The notes beneath the pieces are model-generated. The model did no database searches, was not told where the DNA came from, and saw nothing but the letters and a program-made list of their open reading frames with translations. Shown in pieces: positions 1 to 11,200 of a stretch of 64,000 bases of DNA. Location: positions 44,182,332-44,246,331 of the forward strand of contig CM064873.1 of assembly GCA_032719365.1 (NCBI GenBank). The letters are read 5' to 3'. The position numbers were made by a program, and so were the translations under genes. Numbering within the stretch: position 1 is the first letter of the stretch; the number at the start of each line of letters is the position of its first letter. This stretch comes from Prinsepia uniflora (taxonomy: Eukaryota; Streptophyta; Magnoliopsida; Rosales; Rosaceae).

Positions 1-858
1 ACTTCTTCAATTTCAATTAAATTCGTGCAATTGATCCACTCAGAAGCTTCGCAGGAACCATATAAACGTAATTCTCAGCTCAATTTCATCCTTCTAACCC
101 CTCAATTGCACAACTCAATCCTCGAACTCCTTCTCTGTTACTAAGTCCGTTTAGTGTCAAATGGTCATGAATTTCCTTCGTTCTTGAGGTGGTTCTGATC
201 CTGGCAATCCCAGGAAGCTCAAATCATGTTCAATTTGCAGTTTCAGGGCCTAGAAATTCAAGTTCGATTTTTTGGAGAATTTGAACTCCTACGAGTTTGG
301 GTTTCGGGTTTGTTTCCATAATCTCAGCATCTTATCCTTCTCTCTTTCTCTATTCTTCATTTCGAATTCTCTCTCTAATCCCTTCACCAATCGATCAAAC
401 AAAAAGATTGAGGTTGATCAAGCTCAATTAGCATTTTCTCTGTTTTTCGTTTGTTTGAGGCAAACATATACTCAATTTTATCATTTAATCCATTAGATAA
501 GAATCAAGCCACTAATCCTCATCTAATTGTGACAGATGTCACTCAAGAAATTAACCAACCCACCAAATTTGCTGAATCAGCCATCACAGCTGTACAACTT
601 ATCAAAACCCAGTCAAATTACCATTTTACCCCTCATTGCCAAATTACCAAATTGCCCTTCATTTTCCCAAGCCCATAACTTTTTCTGTAACGACCCGTCC
701 CGGGAGTCGGGATTAGTGAAGTGATTAGTGACGGATTAGCTAAGTTAATCGGTGTTTAGTGAAAAGTACTTTTGGCGCTGAATGACGATTTTGCCCCTAG
801 AATAGGCAAAATGTTGACTTTTAGTTCGGACGGTCAATTGGGCATTGACCGATGACCG

Positions 859-878
859 TGACGTAGTTCGAGACGTCA
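859..878. promoter_or_regulatory. TGACG-N10-CGTCA module (first of many)
   Basis: TGACG and CGTCA face each other with exactly ten bases between. The same geometry occurs at 5116-5135, 14608-14627, 21120-21139, 23759-23778, 48442-48461 and 57912-57931. TGACG is the core recognised by plant TGA-type bZIP factors. It lies 150-210 bases from the 5' end of each LTR, where an enhancer would be expected. Confidence 0.5.
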
Positions 879-2006
879 CGAGTTCGTAGCCAGGTGGCAC
901 ACCCGATTCCGACATCCGAGGAGGAAGTTGTGATGTTCGGAAGGTTGAGGGTACTTTCGTAATTTAGTTAAAAGAGGGGAATTTGTTGACTTTTTTCTTG
1001 ACCATTAGTTTTCATGCAACCCGAGGATCATTAGATAGGTCTCGACGACCTGAGTACAATTACAGGCAGCACGTCATCATCGGACTTCGGATCGTTTAGT
1101 TATGGGTCTAAACGTATAAGGGGAAAACGGTAATTTGGGCAGCAAGGGGTATTCTGGACATTTTCTGCCTGGGGATCTGTGCCCAATGGAAGTGGGACAC
1201 TTGGCTTGCTTTGAATGGTGTGTCCACAAGTTTTGGACACCTGGCGGAGACTGGATGGGTGTAGAAGTCTTGACTGGTTTTAATTTGTGCACGGGTGTGT
1301 TGTGGCTGTACAGAACAGAGGAAAACAGAGAAGGAGTCCCCCCCCCCCAATTGTTTTCCTTCGATCTTCATCTATTTTTCTTACTTTGTGAACGACAAAG
1401 AGAGAGAGGCAGGGGAGGAGTTTGGCAGTGCTGCTACCAAGCACCGTCGTGCACGGTGGTGGTCGAACGCAGGGATGAAGCCATGAGTCCCCTGTTGAGT
1501 TTGAAACGTGGGAATCGAATTGAAGAGTGTTTGAGCCAAATTGAGTATTGAATGCTGTTCCTGAGCTGCCTAGGAGTCGTTTAGGCCTGTAACGACGGCT
1601 CGCCGTGGACGAGGGCCGCAAAGGCGATAAGGTAAGAAGTGAGAGTTAAAAATGGTAACTATGATTTTAGTGCTCGATTAACGATTTGAATAATTGGATT
1701 TTGTTTCTGAAGGTTCTAGGAATAGATTGAGATCGAAACCAATGAAGGAGGTGGTCAGAATTCCAGCAACTGGACGGCGAACAGGGGGGTGGTTTCTCCT
1801 TCGTTTTGAGAGGTAATCTCTAGCCTGAAACTTCTTGTATCGTTGTTGAGAATAGGTTAGGGATGATGGAACGAAACTAATGGACTAGTTAGGATAAAAA
1901 ATGGGTTGAAATTGGACGGAAATCGGACACGTCGGTCGAGTTACAGTAGCCGGTCTGAACCGGGCCTAGACCGGGTCGAAGCAAGGTTGATGGTGACACT
2001 GTTCAC

Positions 2007-2025
2007 GCGCGTGGGTTTCACGCGC
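2007..2025. promoter_or_regulatory. CGCG hairpin GCGCGTG-N5-CACGCGC (first of many)
   Basis: A 7-bp perfect stem with a 5-nt variable loop. The same 19-nt layout occurs at 4562-4580, 6221-6239, 13621-13639, 20133-20151, 26360-26378, 37859-37877, 47289-47307 and 56546-56564. CGCG boxes are bound by CAMTA factors. A structural role in RNA is equally possible. Confidence 0.5.
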
Positions 2026-2354
2026 AGAAGCTTCTAGACGCGCGTGAGGGCGAGTGAGGTGTAGTTTGGGAAATCTTCCAACATGACTTTTAAAGTAATT
2101 AATGTAACGAACATTTTGGCACTGGTTTTGAGACGATCGGACATCGTCTCGATATGTTTAAGGAGGTCCAAAAATTTTAGGCCTTGGTTAAAAATAGTTA
2201 AAAATATGGGAAAATTATGGGGCTTTAGTATGACCTTTGTGAAGTAGTTAGTGGCCTCGTTATGGGTTTTGGACAGGTTCAGGAAAGCCGAGGATAGCGA
2301 ACTGGCCGGGAACAGCGTAAGTGCGCGAGTATCGAGGCGACGTCGGAATGGTCT

Positions 2355-3371
2355 GTGAGTGGACTTTGCTTTCTAACTCTTGATGCATGCATATATGTTT
2401 TTATATGTTTTCTATACGTTATTTTATGATTGGAATTATGATTTTGATGGTTTACGGTTTTTGCACGTTTTTCGAGGAAGTTACAGAATTGCACGTTTTA
2501 CGAGATTTCGAATGATCTTGTGTTTTGATCATGGTTTTAATGATTTGATTTTGGGATTTGGAATAGGATTTGATTTCAAGGTTTTGAAATGAATTTTAGA
2601 AGAAAGTGATTTCGGGCTTGGAGCCTATCTCTTGTGATTTCAGAAAGGAAGTCTGGATTTGGGTTCGGGACGATGGTTCCGGATGCCGGTTTACGGGATT
2701 ATCGTTGCGAATTCGACTGTGGATTTTCTGTGGTTTTCACTGATTGGATGAAAATGGTTTTGGGTTTAAAGACCCGAAAAATAAAAGAGAAAAACTCACT
2801 GGATCTGGTTTTGAGTTTAAAGACTCGGATTGATGGACTGAGGGAGGGCCCTGGATTGATATGTTTTGAGTTTAAAGACTCGGTATATGTTTTGAGTTTA
2901 AAGAGTCGGTGATTGTGATACCCCCCCCCCCCCCCCCCCCCCCCGAGGCCTGTGATTGTGTTTTGAGTTTAAAGACTCAGATATCCCGGGAAGGCCTGAC
3001 TATTTGCGCATTGTGTTTTGAGTTTAAAGACTCGAGCGCACTTGAGATCCAGTAAACTTGTATGATTGATGTTTTTCACTGGTTTTCTGATGTTTTGGGC
3101 AGTGGCCCGGATGAAGTGTATTTCACGAGTTTTGGGACTGAGTTCCCGGATTTGAGATTAAATTGTGATTTGAGGCTGAGGCCTGAATGATACGGGTTTT
3201 CAAATGGTTTCGTGGATGGTTTTTGATTTGAGTGGTTTCATGACTTGAATTGATATGCATGCATTGGTTTTTGCGTGGAGGGTATAAATGCTATTGTTTT
3301 ATGAAATGTTTTTGAACTTATACTTTATTTTTGTCCACTCACAGTCTTTTCGGGTTTTCGATACCCTCCAG
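2355..3371 (+). other. Candidate structured LTR intron
   Basis: GTGAGTGGAC (2355-2364) is a consensus 5' splice motif. It is the reverse complement of GTCCACTCAC (3333-3342), which is followed by a T-rich stretch and CCCTCCAG|GT ending at 3371. GAGTTTAAAGACTC mini-hairpins and a 24-nt poly-C tract lie between. The span is 1017 nt. Splicing is inferred from motifs only. Confidence 0.4.
2921..2944 (+). repeat. Poly-C tract (24 C)
   Basis: An uninterrupted run of 24 C follows GATA and precedes GAGGCC within the hairpin array of the solo LTR. The same site holds 26 C at 8764-8789 but only five at about 27520. Length may be affected by assembly error. Confidence 0.8.
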
Positions 3372-4938
3372 GTTGTTGGTATGCGGGCTGTTGGTCGAGA
3401 AGGACGGAGACATCACACCCGAGATCCACAGTAGTTTCGACGCACTCTGTGAAGTCCGGATACTTTGAGGATGGTTCGATCGACAATCCCTTGTCCGACT
3501 TACGTGTCACATGGAGGTTGGACGTCTGTTTAACCTTCGTGTCATGCGTAAGATAGACGGGAGCAGGGTTTAGTCCCTAATCCTGGGGGATTAGGGATGG
3601 GCCCTGGCATTTTCATCCTAACTCCGATTGACGCATGCCGCCTATCTACGGATTCAGCGTCTCGAGGCCTATCCAACGGTACTTACGGGAAGTCCAAACA
3701 CGGTCCCGATCAAAAAGTCAACAAATGGCCCCTTTTTAACCAATTTACCAAAGTACCCTTAAACTTCTGAGCATCATAACTTTCACCTCGAATATCGGAA
3801 TTGGGCGTGCCACCTGTCTATGAACTCGTGACGTCCCGAACTACGTCACAGTCCTCGGTCAAAGTTCGATTGACCGCTCAAATCAAAAGTCAAACGTTCG
3901 ACCTATTCCATGGGCAAAATCGTCATTTCCTTCAAAGTTTCCAAATTTTCCTTTTTTGAATATCCGGGACGTTACAAATTGAAAGGATGAAATAGTGTGG
4001 AAAAAAAGAAAGAAACAGGAAGGAAAACCCAGAAAAACTGAACCCACCCGAAAACCTTGAAATTGCTAACTTAAGATCAAATTTTGAATTGGACGATCAA
4101 TTGATGGAAATAGAGAGGTGGATGAGCTTCTAGAGGTTCAAACGAGTCGATTGGAGTTGAAAGTGAAAAAAAAAAGGTCAAGAAATGAGCCCAGACGACA
4201 CTTGAGTTCAGTTATGGAAATTCCAGTTGAATTGGAATGGTTAGCGGAGTTGGACGTTGAAATTGATCTTGGAAGTCTGTTCTTATGGATCCAGCGAAGC
4301 TTGTGAGTGAACCAATTGAAGAAAATGATGAAGATCGATGAACCTTGATGCAGGAACAGTGTTCGGATGTTCATTGGAAACTTGAGCTCGAATTGACAGA
4401 TTGAGGTGAGTGCTGATGAAATTTAACTTACAGAACCATAATTAGCTTCATAATGATGCTTTCGAATAAATCAATTGAAGAAACGGGTCATCACGCGGGT
4501 TGAACGACCCATTTAACAGTTAGCCGGGTGAGAACGATGAACAGTGCTTGCACTGTAACTGGCGCGTGAGTTTCACGCGCAACCACTCTCAGCGGCACGT
4601 GAGGGCGAGTGGGCTCGATTCTCGAGGTGAGTTCAACACGACTTTTGTTCTATGCAAAGTAACGAACATTTTGGCGTTGGTTCCGAGTTAATCAGACACC
4701 TTTTCGATATTATTCCGAGGGTCCGAAGGTTTATGTTACGTTTTTAATTAATATTTAATTCCCGAAAAATTATGGGAAATTGGTTTGATGTTATTTGAGT
4801 CCTGAGTGACCCTGAAGAATGATTTTGGACAAGATTTGAGATTCCTGGAAACTGTCGAAAATTACGGAAACACGTATAGCTCGGAAGCGAGCCGTTTGGA
4901 CGGTGTGTGAGTGGACTTTGTTTTCTAAATTGCAATGC

Positions 4939-7900
4939 TGTAACGACTCATCCCGTATTCCTGGATTAGATTAGTGACTAATCATGATTAGTGAGGTTAA
5001 TCCGTGATTAGTGGGGTGAAATCGGACGAACGATGCAAAATGATCGTTTTGCCCCTAGTGTGGGTAAACGTTGACTTTTCATTCTAGCAATCAAACGGAG
5101 TTTGGCCGATGACTGTGACGTAGTTTAGGACGTCACGAGTTCGTAGACAGGTGGCATGTTCAATTCCGACGTTCGAGGAAGAAGTTATGACGTTCGGAAG
5201 TTCAAGGGCATTTTGGTAATTTTAGTTAAAAGGAGCAAAAGGTTGACTTTGGGATTGGGTGGTCCGATGGCCGAGGGTCAAGGACCGTTACGTAGATTGG
5301 GACCATACGAATCCGTAGACAGGCGGCACGCTGAAATCATACTTCGAACGGGAAAGTTATGGGTCACGGAAGTTCGATTTCACTATGCACGTACTTTGAG
5401 AAGATGATGATTTGGCAATATCTGATTGGGCAGATATTTTAAGTGGGACCCATGGATGAGTGAAAAGTGTCACTTATCCCATTGGGAAATCCCCTAAATT
5501 GTGGATCTTTATTAATTAAATATTATTATAATTATTATTTTATAATTAATTTTTTTAGCACTCAATCTTGGCCCTCCATCCTAATTTAATCTCTCAACCC
5601 TCACCATCCATCCCATCTCCCTCTCATCTGATCAGCCTAAAGCTCCCTTGTCTCTCACAAACCCGAAATCATATCCATTACACCATTTCTTCATTCTCCA
5701 TTTTCAAACACAACAAACACCACCCCTCACCACCATTCATTATCTGTGCTTGTGAGTGATCGTGAGAGAGTGATGAAGGACTGAGGAAGACAGGAATGGT
5801 GAGGGCACACGACGGCAGTCCACGACGGGGAAACCCAAAAACCGTGAGGTAAAGATTCAAAAATTATATTTTTAATTCTATGGAGTTTTAACCGATTCTA
5901 TTAATGGAAAAGGGTTTCTGTAAGTTGTAGGAGCTTATTGTAATCAAAATGGGGAGCTGGGATAGCCTGGAACGATGGGGAACAGCGGAGGAAGTCATCC
6001 CTCACCATGGTCAACCTTAGAGGTATGGGTTGCACGGTTTTACGTCTGTTTTTAAGGTGTAAAAAGATGGGAAATAGGATAGGGAAACTTTAGAAATCAA
6101 AATAGGTTGAAATGGACTGAAAATGGACGACTTAGGGCCTTGAACCGGTCCAGACTGGTTGGCCCGTCCAGAACCAGTGAACCCAGTTCGCTGCGGGTTA
6201 AAGATGATGCTACAGTGCCCGCGCGTGGGCTTCACGCGCAGGGGCTTCCCTGGGCGCGTGGGGGCGCGTGTTCAACATTTTGGGAATGTGTTCAACACAT
6301 GAAATCTTCTATTCAATGTAACGAATATTTTGGGACTGGTTTCGTGTCGATCGGACACTGTCTCGATAATGTTTGGGGGCATAAGAAGGTTTCAGATCGA
6401 GATTTAAAATAGTTAAAAATTCCGAAAAATTACGGGGCTTCAATGAGAGGTTAATAAGGTAGTTAGTAACCCTCTAGATTGATTTGGATAGGTTTGGAAG
6501 TCCCGGTGATGTTGATTTTCCCGATGAGGCTTACTGCACGCAAACCGAGGCAGCAACATAGGACGATCTGTGAGTGGACCTTGATTTCTAAACTGTGATG
6601 CATGCATAAATGTTTTATATGGATTATGAATGTGATTCTATGATGTTGATTTGGATATTGGTGAATTATATGGTTTCACGCATTTAGAGGCGATTTACGT
6701 GCTTGCACGTAAATCGAGGTTTTTCGGTTTTGCACTGATTTTCCGTACTTATGGTTTTGGATATGATTTCATGAAATTGTTTTGGAATTGAAAAGGTAAA
6801 CTCGGGTTAGTGACCCCTTTGTTTCGGAAACCCTCGGACTCGAAGTCTCTTTTAGTTACATTCTCGAGTTGGAGGCCCAATTGGTTCTTGAATCGGTTTT
6901 GGATTTGGAAATATGGAATCGGGCATAAGACCCATTTGATTTACAAAATCGGGCACGAGGCCCAGTAGGTTTACGAATCGGGCCTGAGGTCCAGTTTGTA
7001 TGTGGATTCGGTCCTAGGGCCCAGTTATGTGTTACAATTGTGATTTCGGGTCAGGGACCCACAAATGGTTTTTATGGTTCAGGACGGATTATGGGAACCG
7101 GCATGAACCCTTGAAATGGATTTATGGTTCATGACGGTTTATGGGGACCGGCATGATCCCTTGAAAGGATTTTTTGGTTCATGACGGCTTTACGACGGCC
7201 GGGCATGAATCCTTGAAAGGTTTAAAGAATGATTTCAAAAGGTTTTTCATATGCCATCCTTTATATATGATTGTCTCCTCCGAGGAGGGTCGTTGGCCTG
7301 GGTGGACCCCAGAGTAGTCACGGAGCACTGACTGAGTGGAGTAGCCTCCCATTTGGGTTCCTTACTCTTAGGAAGGGCATGGTTCGTAACCTCTAGGGAG
7401 GGTCATTGATCTACGGACATTGACCTGGGTGAACCCTGGAGAGACTTGGGTTTGAGACCTCGGTTAGCACCCACGTAGCTCTATATACAGTGATAGGTTC
7501 GGGGATATGAAATATAATGGATAAACATGATTTCAAATGGTTTGGGAAATTATGTTTTATGATGAATAATGGATTTGGGCTGAGATCCCACATATGTTTA
7601 CTATGTTATGGTTTTCTGTGAATGGTTCGAGCAGGAGCCCGTATGATTATGATTGTTTAAACATATGTGATTGGATAAATGGTTTTACTATTCATGCATG
7701 CTTTTTAGTGAAGGGTATAAAGGTCTTTTATGAAATGTTTTATCGAATTATTACTTTTTGTCCACTCACAATCTTTCTATTTTCAATACCCTTCAGGTTG
7801 GATACGGTGCAGATTGTAGCAGAGACTGAGATATCACATACCTCCTCCGGATCCTGGCGTACTCTGGAAGCCTTCAGGCTAAAGCTTTAATTTTCCCTAG

Positions 7901-7974
7901 TCTGACACTTCGTGTTAGACAGGATCAGGGGCGTTCCTCGTTAATCCCGGGGGGATTGAGGACGGGTCCTGAAA
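4939..7974 (+). mobile_element. Solo LTR, J-like, TSD AATGC
   Basis: It begins TGTAACGACTCATCCCG and ends GGGTCCTGAAA (a decayed CTGACA), flanked by AATGC at 4934-4938 and 7975-7979. Length is 3036 bp. The 5' end closely resembles the J LTR. The landing site is the ATGCATGC motif 18 bases downstream of the GTGAGTGGAC arm in the F 5' LTR. It carries TGACG-N10-CGTCA (5116-5135), a CGCG hairpin (6221-6239) and an array of GGGC/GCCC-type hairpins (about 6800-7220). Confidence 0.9.
6570..7796 (+). other. Candidate structured LTR intron
   Basis: GTGAGTGGAC lies at 6570-6579, GTCCACTCAC at 7760-7769, and CCCTTCAG|GT ends at 7796. CATGCATG motifs lie just inside both arms (about 6598 and 7694). Between them are GGGC-N5-GCCC hairpins and two copies of a longer CATG/CGGTT stem-loop. 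The span is 1227 nt. Confidence 0.4.
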
Positions 7975-8763
7975 AATGCATGCATAACTGTTTTCTGTGC
8001 TTTATATCTATGATTTCTATGCTTGTGATTATGGTACTTATGATTTCCGTATGTACACGTATTTCGATATGCAATACGTAATTGCACGTATTGTGAGACT
8101 ATGATTTTTCCTATGCTTTAATGATGGTTTAATGAATGATTTTATATGAATTATGCATCTCATGGTTTGATAATGTTTTGGTTATGATTGTGTGTATGAT
8201 TTACGGTTGTGGCACGTATTTCGAGATTATTATGGATTTGCACATTTTACGAGATTTCGAGTATGTTGTGATTTGACCATGGTTTTGATGATTTGAATTT
8301 GGAATTTGAAATATGATTTGATTTCAAAGATTTAACACGGATTTTGGAAAAGGTGATTTCGGACTTGATGCCCAGTGCATAAATGTAATTTTGATGAACG
8401 AGATTTCAGGTTTTGGAAACGTGAAAGTGGATTTCCGGATTTGGGTTCGGAATGGTTATTTCGGATGCTAGCCTACGAAATAATGGTTCCGAATTTGGAT
8501 TTGGAAATGGATGGTGGATATGATTTGAGATTTGAATATGAAGTTTGGACATGAGTTCCATTTCGATACAACGTGATGTCAGATTTGGTTTTTGACATTT
8601 GAATTCCGATGGATTCTGGTTTGGTTGTGAATTACATATGTCTTGGGTTTAAAGACCTGATACTATTGCTGGATCATGTTTTGGGTTTAAAGACTCGGTT
8701 GATTGATGTGACGGGGGAGGGCCCTTGATATGTTTTGAGTTTAAAGACTCGGTTATTGTGATA

Positions 8764-8789
8764 CCCCCCCCCCCCCCCCCCCCCCCCCC
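8764..8789 (+). repeat. Poly-C tract (26 C)
   Basis: A run of 26 C in the F 5' LTR sits at the same place in the hairpin array as the 24-C tract at 2921. The F 3' LTR has only five C at the matching site. Confidence 0.8.
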
Positions 8790-9423
8790 GAGAGGCCTAT
8801 TGATTGTGTTTTGAGTTTAAAGACTCGTTGATATCCCGGGAAGGTCTGATATATGTGAGTTTAAAGACTTGGTGATTGAGATCCAGCAAACTGATTAACT
8901 TGTGATTTACTGTTGATTTCCTATGTTTTCGGATGTGTTGGGCGATGGCCCGGTTTATATGTTTTGTGAATTTTGGGCTATGTTCTTGTACTTGGATTTC
9001 AATTCATGATTTTGTGCTGAGGCCCTGTGTTTATGATTGCGGGCTAAGACCCGCGACTTGAGAAAAAGGAAAACGATTTTGATTTTCATACACGGTTATC
9101 TGATACTGGAAATGAAAAGGATATGTAAATTGGTTTTTGAATGCATGCATTGGTTTTACGTGGCGGGTAGATATATATCTTTCTGTAACATGTTTTAACT
9201 GATTCATTTTCGTCCACTCACACCTTTTGTGTTTTTATTAACCTTCCAGGTCGTGGAGCGATGATCGAGGCTATTCGAGAGGTAGAGGCATGAGTGGGCA
9301 CATGTATGATCGTCCCTTGTTTGGCAAGTGTTGAGGGTAATTTGGGAACTTCAGTCGACTTGCCAGACGGGAGCAGGACCGGGCACGGTTATCAATGTTC
9401 CTTCGGGGACGATCCTGTCAACT

Positions 9424-9435
9424 TGGTATCAGAGC
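9424..9435 (+). other. F primer binding site (initiator-Met tRNA)
   Basis: TGGTATCAGAGC lies three bases after the end of the F 5' LTR. This is the usual plant Ty3/gypsy and Ty1/copia primer site complementary to the 3' end of initiator methionine tRNA. Confidence 0.9.
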
Positions 9436-9463
9436 ACTAGGTTGCTGATTCTGTTGCCACATC

Positions 9464-9568
9464 ATGCCTCCGAAACATAAGCCTCGTGCGCGACCTGGTA
9501 GTGAGACGGGTAGACGAGGATGTACGAGACCTCGTGATAGATCTCAGATGAGATTGACTCTGAATTGA
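9464..9568 (+). pseudogene. gag: gag N-terminus remnant of F
   Basis: An ATG 28 bases past the primer site opens a 34-codon frame starting MPPKHKPRARPG. This resembles the MPPRREPPPRPEDE start of the H gag (53052) in position and basic/proline-rich character. The frame then stops at TGA. The rest of gag cannot be followed in one frame. Confidence 0.6.
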
Positions 9569-10748
9569 GGGTTAGATGTAAATCGGTGTATACTGTTTGT
9601 TAGACATTCCATTGTGTGGGTCGCAGGGATGAATGAGCCCAGTGGCTAGAAAGGTTGCACAATTGGGCAAGTTGCACTCGTGATGAGATTATTTTCAGTG
9701 AATTCCTTAAGTGTAATGTGTGTCTAAAGAGTCTAGAATGTAATGAGATGTCCCTTAGGCTTTATAGGTCGTATAAGATATGGTTGACCATCGGTATTTT
9801 CTCGGTGACTGGGTATGCCAATGATGGCATGGCTGATTGGTATGAGATTGGACTCAAGAGGAGTCGGGATATGGATACGGGACTTGAAATGAGTCAGGAT
9901 ATTGGTTAGGACTTGAGATGAGTCATGGTAATGTATTATGGCTCGGGAGGAGCTGGAAGGGTTGAATATAACTATGGTTACTGACACGGCCGACCCTTGA
10001 TTGAGGAATGTTTGGTACCGGGGATGCCAAGGACTAGTATAGGGTCAGGCACTGATGGGTTTTAAATATATGGATTAGTTTTTCTTACCTTTGTTCACTG
10101 TACTTATGGGACGCGTAAGTTTCATAGTGACTGAGGATCGGGCGGAGACCCGAGATATATAGGGATTTGGACTCAGGAGTTAGTCCAGTTTAGTGGGACG
10201 CTAGTTGGGTCCACTGGGAAACAAAGTAATAAGGGTAATTATGCAGTAATCGTTATGATTGAGAGTCGTCTGGTCACATCATAAAGAAATGGTTATATAG
10301 ATTGATTGATATAAGTAAGATGGTATTGTTGGGGTGTGATAGAGCGAGGATTGGTTCTTGTATTGGTCGTTGATGTGGCAAGCGTGGGAAGAATTGGTAG
10401 GGCCCATGACGGATCGTAGGGGCGAAATCGGATTGGGACCACTTGCATGAGGATTGCAGTCACTTGCAGGAGGTCTGAGTAGCCCCAGAGTGATGACCTG
10501 GATACCTATTATTGGTGGTCATGAATATGTATTTGGTTGGTCCCGGGCTATCCAATCTTCCATGTCTTGAGATTGTATATTGGACGGATATGGCCATGTT
10601 TGTGATTGGTTAAGTTAGGGCAGTTGGTGAGTCGACTGGAGGTATGTGGTAACCTTGGTAATTATCTATGGCGACATTGGTGACACATAAGGGGGGTAGA
10701 CCTATTAATGTGAGGTTATGCAGGATGACTGGTGTTATTCGCCTAGTG
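9569..10748 (+). pseudogene. gag: Decayed gag region of F
   Basis: No frame stays open. A short stretch near 9825-9860 reads like the gag motif around the WWYTLE residues of H (here ADWYEIGLK), which suggests degenerate gag. No zinc knuckle was recognised. Dense stop codons and frame changes show that this is not a functional gene. Confidence 0.45.
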
Positions 10749-10836
10749 GTTGACTTAGATTTGGATGAATTGGATGTAATCCTTGGATTGGATGGGTTGA
10801 TGACTCATGAGACCTCTATCGAGTATGTTGATTAGG
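10749..10836 (+). pseudogene. Protease-domain remnant of F
   Basis: The + frame reads VDLDLDELDVILGLDGL followed by MTHETSIEYVD and a stop. This matches the C-terminal half of the retropepsin domain in H (DFDVILGMDWLTRHHASIEC). The catalytic Asp segment upstream was not found. Confidence 0.75.
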
Positions 10837-11027
10837 AAGTGATATGTGGAATCTAGGATTCCAGAAGTTATGTTTCAGGGAGACTCGAGGGTGTTACCCT
10901 CTAGGATGATTTTGATCGTCATAACCAATAGATGGTTGGTATGAGGTATTCAAAGTTTCCTGGTCACATGTGTGGTGTATGTGCTTCGTGTATGAGATGC
11001 CTAGTGAGGGCTGAGGATGCACATATT

Positions 11028-11200
11028 TTTCAACGTATTTCCTGAGGTTTTACCAGGATGAGAAATTGAGTTTACGATGATTTGAGCTTATATGTTGATT
11101 ATGGACAACTTAATAAGTTAACGGTATGGGATAAGTATCTGGTATCACGAGTTAAGGATTTGTAGTTTCGTGGGAAGGTTGTGATGAGTGACCTTATTAA
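11028..11200 (+). pseudogene. Reverse transcriptase remnant of F
   Basis: A short FNVFPEVLPG peptide (compare FPDVFPEELPG in H) is followed, after a deletion, by LYVDYGQLNKLTVWDKY, matching the RT segment [17 protein letters not shown]. In H these motifs are over 80 residues apart, so a piece has been lost here. Further decayed pol probably continues to 11566. A phrase resembling the integrase zinc finger (KEIVE, stop, VLGLI) occurs around 11460-11500. Confidence 0.7.

Larger units (their letters stand above)
686..3609 (+). mobile_element. Solo LTR, chromovirus-like, TSD TTTTC
   Basis: The element runs from TGTAACGACCCGTCCC to GGGCCCTGGCA and is flanked by TTTTC at 681-685 and 3610-3614. No internal domain is present, so it is a 2924-bp solo LTR left by LTR-LTR recombination. 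It shows the shared LTR layout: TGACG-N10-CGTCA at 859-878, the CGCG hairpin at 2007-2025, GTGAGTGGAC at 2355, GTCCACTCAC at 3333, and a terminal block with CAGACGGGAGCAGG-like sequence. It lies inside the minus-strand F LTR. Confidence 0.9.
1..3976 (-). mobile_element. Partial F-family LTR, minus strand, runs off the left edge
   Basis: Read on the minus strand this LTR begins at 3976 with TGTAACGTCCCGGATATTC. It matches the start of the F 3' LTR at 25052 and later shares F-type segments, such as the stretch around 26055-26075 found in reverse at about 40-60. It is followed by AATTG (3977-3981), the putative 5-bp target duplication in the F 5' LTR; the other copy lies left of the window. A solo LTR (686-3609) interrupts it. 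Solo or full-length status cannot be told from here. Confidence 0.75.
3977..9420 (+). repeat. F 5' LTR (right part), interrupted by a solo LTR
   Basis: Positions 3977-4938 match the F 3' LTR from 25749 onward, and 7980-9420 match it from about 26735 to its end. The LTR ends CCTGTCA, two bases before the primer site. The CGCG hairpin is at 4562-4580, the left arm GTGAGTGGAC at 4907-4916 and the right arm GTCCACTCAC at 9212-9221, with an acceptor-like CTTCCAG ending at 9249. Removing the nested solo LTR gives an arm-to-acceptor span of 1302 nt. Confidence 0.85.

Noticed and set aside
1135..1551. 138-codon + frame
   Set aside because: It lies within the solo LTR, is not kept in related LTRs and is overlapped by frames on the other strand.
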